Part shown: piece after piece, positions 6,213 through 7,338 of the stretch
Layout of the letters: every line of letters starts with the position of its first letter
Position numbering within the stretch: the first letter of the stretch is position 1
Origin: Campylobacterales bacterium
GTDB lineage: Bacteria; Campylobacterota; Campylobacteria; Campylobacterales; Sulfurovaceae
NCBI GenBank assembly: GCA_016937075.1
Contig: JAFGWQ010000182.1
Span: 1-7,338, forward strand
Reading direction: 5' to 3'
Length of the DNA stretch: 7,338 nt
Notes under the pieces: generated by a model
Seen by the model: only the letters and a program-made list of their open reading frames with translations
The model's database searches: none
Told to the model about the DNA's origin: nothing
Position numbers and translations under genes: made by a program

Positions 6213-6290
6213 TGGATACCAATCTAAAACTACTCATATAAATACCAAATTATATCTACACTTCCATAAAAGCGACTCCTAAATACCAAA

Positions 6291-6306
6291 GGTGTATAAT
6301 AACACC
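6291..6306 (+). promoter_or_regulatory. yebC promoter with -10 box inside an inverted repeat
   Basis: TATAAT (6295-6300) lies within GGTGT-ATAATA-ACACC, two perfect 5-bp arms (6291-6295 and 6302-6306). Transcription would begin near 6307, giving a leader of about 24 nt with AAGGA at 6320-6324. Because the repeat lies upstream of the start of transcription it would act as DNA, possibly as an operator. No -35 hexamer is evident. Confidence 0.5.
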
Positions 6307-6330
6307 AATTTTTATAGACAAGGAAATAAA

Positions 6331-7068
6331 ATGGGAAGAGCGTTTGAATACCGTAAAGCAGCCAAAATGAAAAGATGGGGAAATATGTCAAAAGTATTTC
6401 CAAAATTTAGCAAACTTATCACTATGGCAGCAAAAGACGGAGTGCCTGATCCTGATCAAAATGCAAAACTAAGAACTGTCATACAAAATGCGAAAGCTCA
6501 AAATGTACCAAAAGATGTCATTGACAATGCTATTAAAAGAGCAAGCGGCAAAGATGCAGCGGATATAAAAGAGATAAAATATGAAGCTAAAGGGCCATAC
6601 GGCGTACAGCTTATCATAGAGTGTGCTACTGACAATCATACCAGAACAGTAGCTAATGTCAAAGCGATACTTGTAAGAAACAAAGCGGAGATGCTTACGT
6701 CTGGGGCACTTGATTTTATGTTTACCCGCAAAGCTGTTTTTGTATTTGATAAAAAAGATGAAATTGATCTAGAAAACCTTGAACTAGAACTCATTGACTT
6801 TGGACTTGAAGAGATAGAAGAAGACGTCGAAGCTCAAGAAAATGGCGAGGACAAAGCAATTGTGCGAATCTATGGTGACTTTACCTCTTTTGGTGAGCTT
6901 AGTCATGCTCTCGAAAAACAAGGTATCGAAGTTACCAAAGCTACACTTGAGTATATCCCAAATACTCCTATCGAGATAAGTGAAGAACAAATGAATGATG
7001 TGGAAGCTCTCATAGAAAAACTTGAAGATGACGAGGATGTGCAAGTAGTTTATACCAATTTGGCGTAG
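6331..7068 (+). CDS. yebC: YebC/PmpR/TACO1-family protein
   Basis: A 245-residue member of the widespread YebC family (E. coli YebC has 246), described as DNA-binding transcription regulators in some bacteria and, for related members, as factors that relieve ribosome stalling at proline-rich stretches. Visible: the amino-terminal helical domain beginning MGRAFEYRKAAK, then DPDQNAKLRTVIQNAKAQNVPKD (about 41-63), the conserved middle segment TDNHTRTVANVKA with the family's TxDNxxRT pattern (about 107-119), GALDFMF (131-137), and an acidic carboxy-terminal domain ending in LEDDEDVQVVYTN. The start ATG has AAGGA (6320-6324) 6 nt upstream; an in-frame GTG at 6292 lies inside the promoter and is rejected. 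The MGRAFE amino terminus replaces the GHSKW type of E. coli, as in other Campylobacterota. It appears to be transcribed alone. Which of the reported roles applies here cannot be decided from sequence. Confidence 0.93.
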   Translation: MGRAFEYRKAAKMKRWGNMSKVFPKFSKLITMAAKDGVPDPDQNAKLRTVIQNAKAQNVPKDVIDNAIKRASGKDAADIKEIKYEAKGPYGVQLIIECATDNHTRTVANVKAILVRNKAEMLTSGALDFMFTRKAVFVFDKKDEIDLENLELELIDFGLEEIEEDVEAQENGEDKAIVRIYGDFTSFGELSHALEKQGIEVTKATLEYIPNTPIEISEEQMNDVEALIEKLEDDEDVQVVYTNLA

Positions 7069-7101
7069 CTTCTGTTTTTTAAATATATACCATCTATCCC
7101 T

Positions 7102-7127
7102 CAAGATGATCACATATGGTCATCTTG
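7102..7127. repeat. 10-bp hairpin between convergent yebC and transporter gene
   Basis: CAAGATGATC (7102-7111) pairs with GGTCATCTTG (7118-7127) around ACATAT; the stem has one G-U wobble. Placed between convergent genes it could stop transcription from both sides, but neither strand has a T-run right after it, so a classical intrinsic terminator is doubtful. The preceding T plus first arm, TCAAGATGA, matches the right end of the double-hairpin element at 6158-6166 in the same orientation, and the second arm repeats it inverted. Confidence 0.5.
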
Positions 7128-7152
7128 CGCCTCACAACTTAATTAAAAATTT

Positions 7153-7338
7153 TTATTTCCCTAGTCCAAATGGTTTAAATATCACTACAAGCAGCGGTGA
7201 GAAAAGCAGATCCGAGACTATCGCCACAAGCAAAGCTATTACGGTCAATAACCCGAAAATAAGCGTAGGTATGAAATTGGAAGTTACAAGCACCAAAAAG
7301 CCTATGATGGTCGCAATGGAATAATAAAACATACCAAA
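7153..7338 (-). CDS. RND/MMPL-family transporter, carboxy-terminal end only
   Basis: The last 61 residues of a membrane protein whose start lies beyond the right edge; the frame is open from base 7338 to TAA at 7155-7153. Two strongly hydrophobic segments are seen (about visible residues 5-19 and 26-41) joined by TSNFIPTLIFG, followed by VSDLLFSPLLVVIFKPFG. The pattern SNF.P...FGLLT......A...DLLL.P.L...KPFG is typical of the final helices of MMPL/RND-type exporters, including the hydrophobe/amphiphile efflux-3 group. The substrate cannot be told from this fragment. The gene converges on yebC; stop codons are 84 nt apart, with the hairpin in between. The weakness of the call is the short visible length. 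Confidence 0.72.
   Translation of the reverse strand, partial: FGMFYYSIATIIGFLVLVTSNFIPTLIFGLLTVIALLVAIVSDLLFSPLLVVIFKPFGLGK

Larger units (their letters stand above)
6020..6330. other. 311-nt intergenic region between thioredoxin-like gene and yebC
   Basis: No open frame with a ribosome site is seen here on either strand. In order it holds the ribosome site and probable promoter of the leftward thioredoxin-like gene, the 80-bp double-hairpin element (6090-6169), a palindrome TATTGTT-AGGA-AACAATA (6195-6212), three ATACCAA words (6216, 6242, 6283), and the yebC promoter within an inverted repeat (6291-6306). The two flanking genes diverge, so this is the shared regulatory region of both. Confidence 0.7.

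Noticed and set aside
6784..7113. Minus-strand frame of 109 codons opposite the yebC 3' half
   Set aside because: Shadow of yebC; no family resemblance and no convincing ribosome site.
7145..7154. AAAAATTTTT palindrome near the transporter stop codon
   Set aside because: Homopolymer runs in AT-rich DNA; partly within the coding end and without a GC stem.
1..7338. CRISPR array, toxin-antitoxin, phage, integrase or other defence genes
   Set aside because: No regular spacer-repeat pattern and no such proteins on either strand; all sizeable frames are assigned to housekeeping genes or their shadows.

Overview
The window reads as a piece of chromosome from a Campylobacterota (epsilonproteobacterial) bacterium, probably a free-living Sulfurimonas/Sulfurovum-like type, although the genus cannot be fixed from sequence alone. 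The reasons are AT-rich coding DNA, the gyrA/asd neighbourhood, a YebC with the MGRAFEYR amino terminus typical of this phylum rather than the GHSKW form, a short ExbB with an ALKATA third membrane segment, and promoters recognisable mainly by their TATAAT box.

Layout. On the minus strand from about 4.7 kb leftward lies a tightly packed block: gyrA (DNA gyrase A), asd (aspartate-semialdehyde dehydrogenase, TTG start), a four-helix UPF0114/YqhA-like membrane protein, and hemE (uroporphyrinogen decarboxylase, cut by the left edge). Junctions are 12 nt, a 4-nt ATGA overlap and a 1-nt TAATG overlap, so one transcript with coupled translation is likely. Divergent from gyrA, across a 141-nt region with a TATAAT box on each strand, is exbB (TTG start) followed 6 nt later by exbD, the proton-driven motor pair of a TonB-type system; no tonB is in the window. 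A small thioredoxin-fold protein (CNVC active site) converges on exbD from the right.

A 311-nt gene-free stretch (6020-6330) separates the thioredoxin gene from yebC. It holds an 80-bp double-hairpin element bounded by inverted repeats, a further short palindrome, repeated ATACCAA words, and the yebC promoter, whose -10 box sits inside a GGTGT/ACACC inverted repeat. After yebC comes a 10-bp hairpin sharing the word TCAAGATGA with the double-hairpin element, then the carboxy-terminal end of an RND/MMPL-type transporter read from the right.

The coding content is ordinary housekeeping: topology, aspartate-family amino acids and cell wall precursor, haem, energised outer-membrane uptake, redox and translation quality control. 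I see no defence system, phage gene, transposase, CRISPR array, tRNA or rRNA. The structure not explained by genes is concentrated in the intergenic DNA on either side of yebC.
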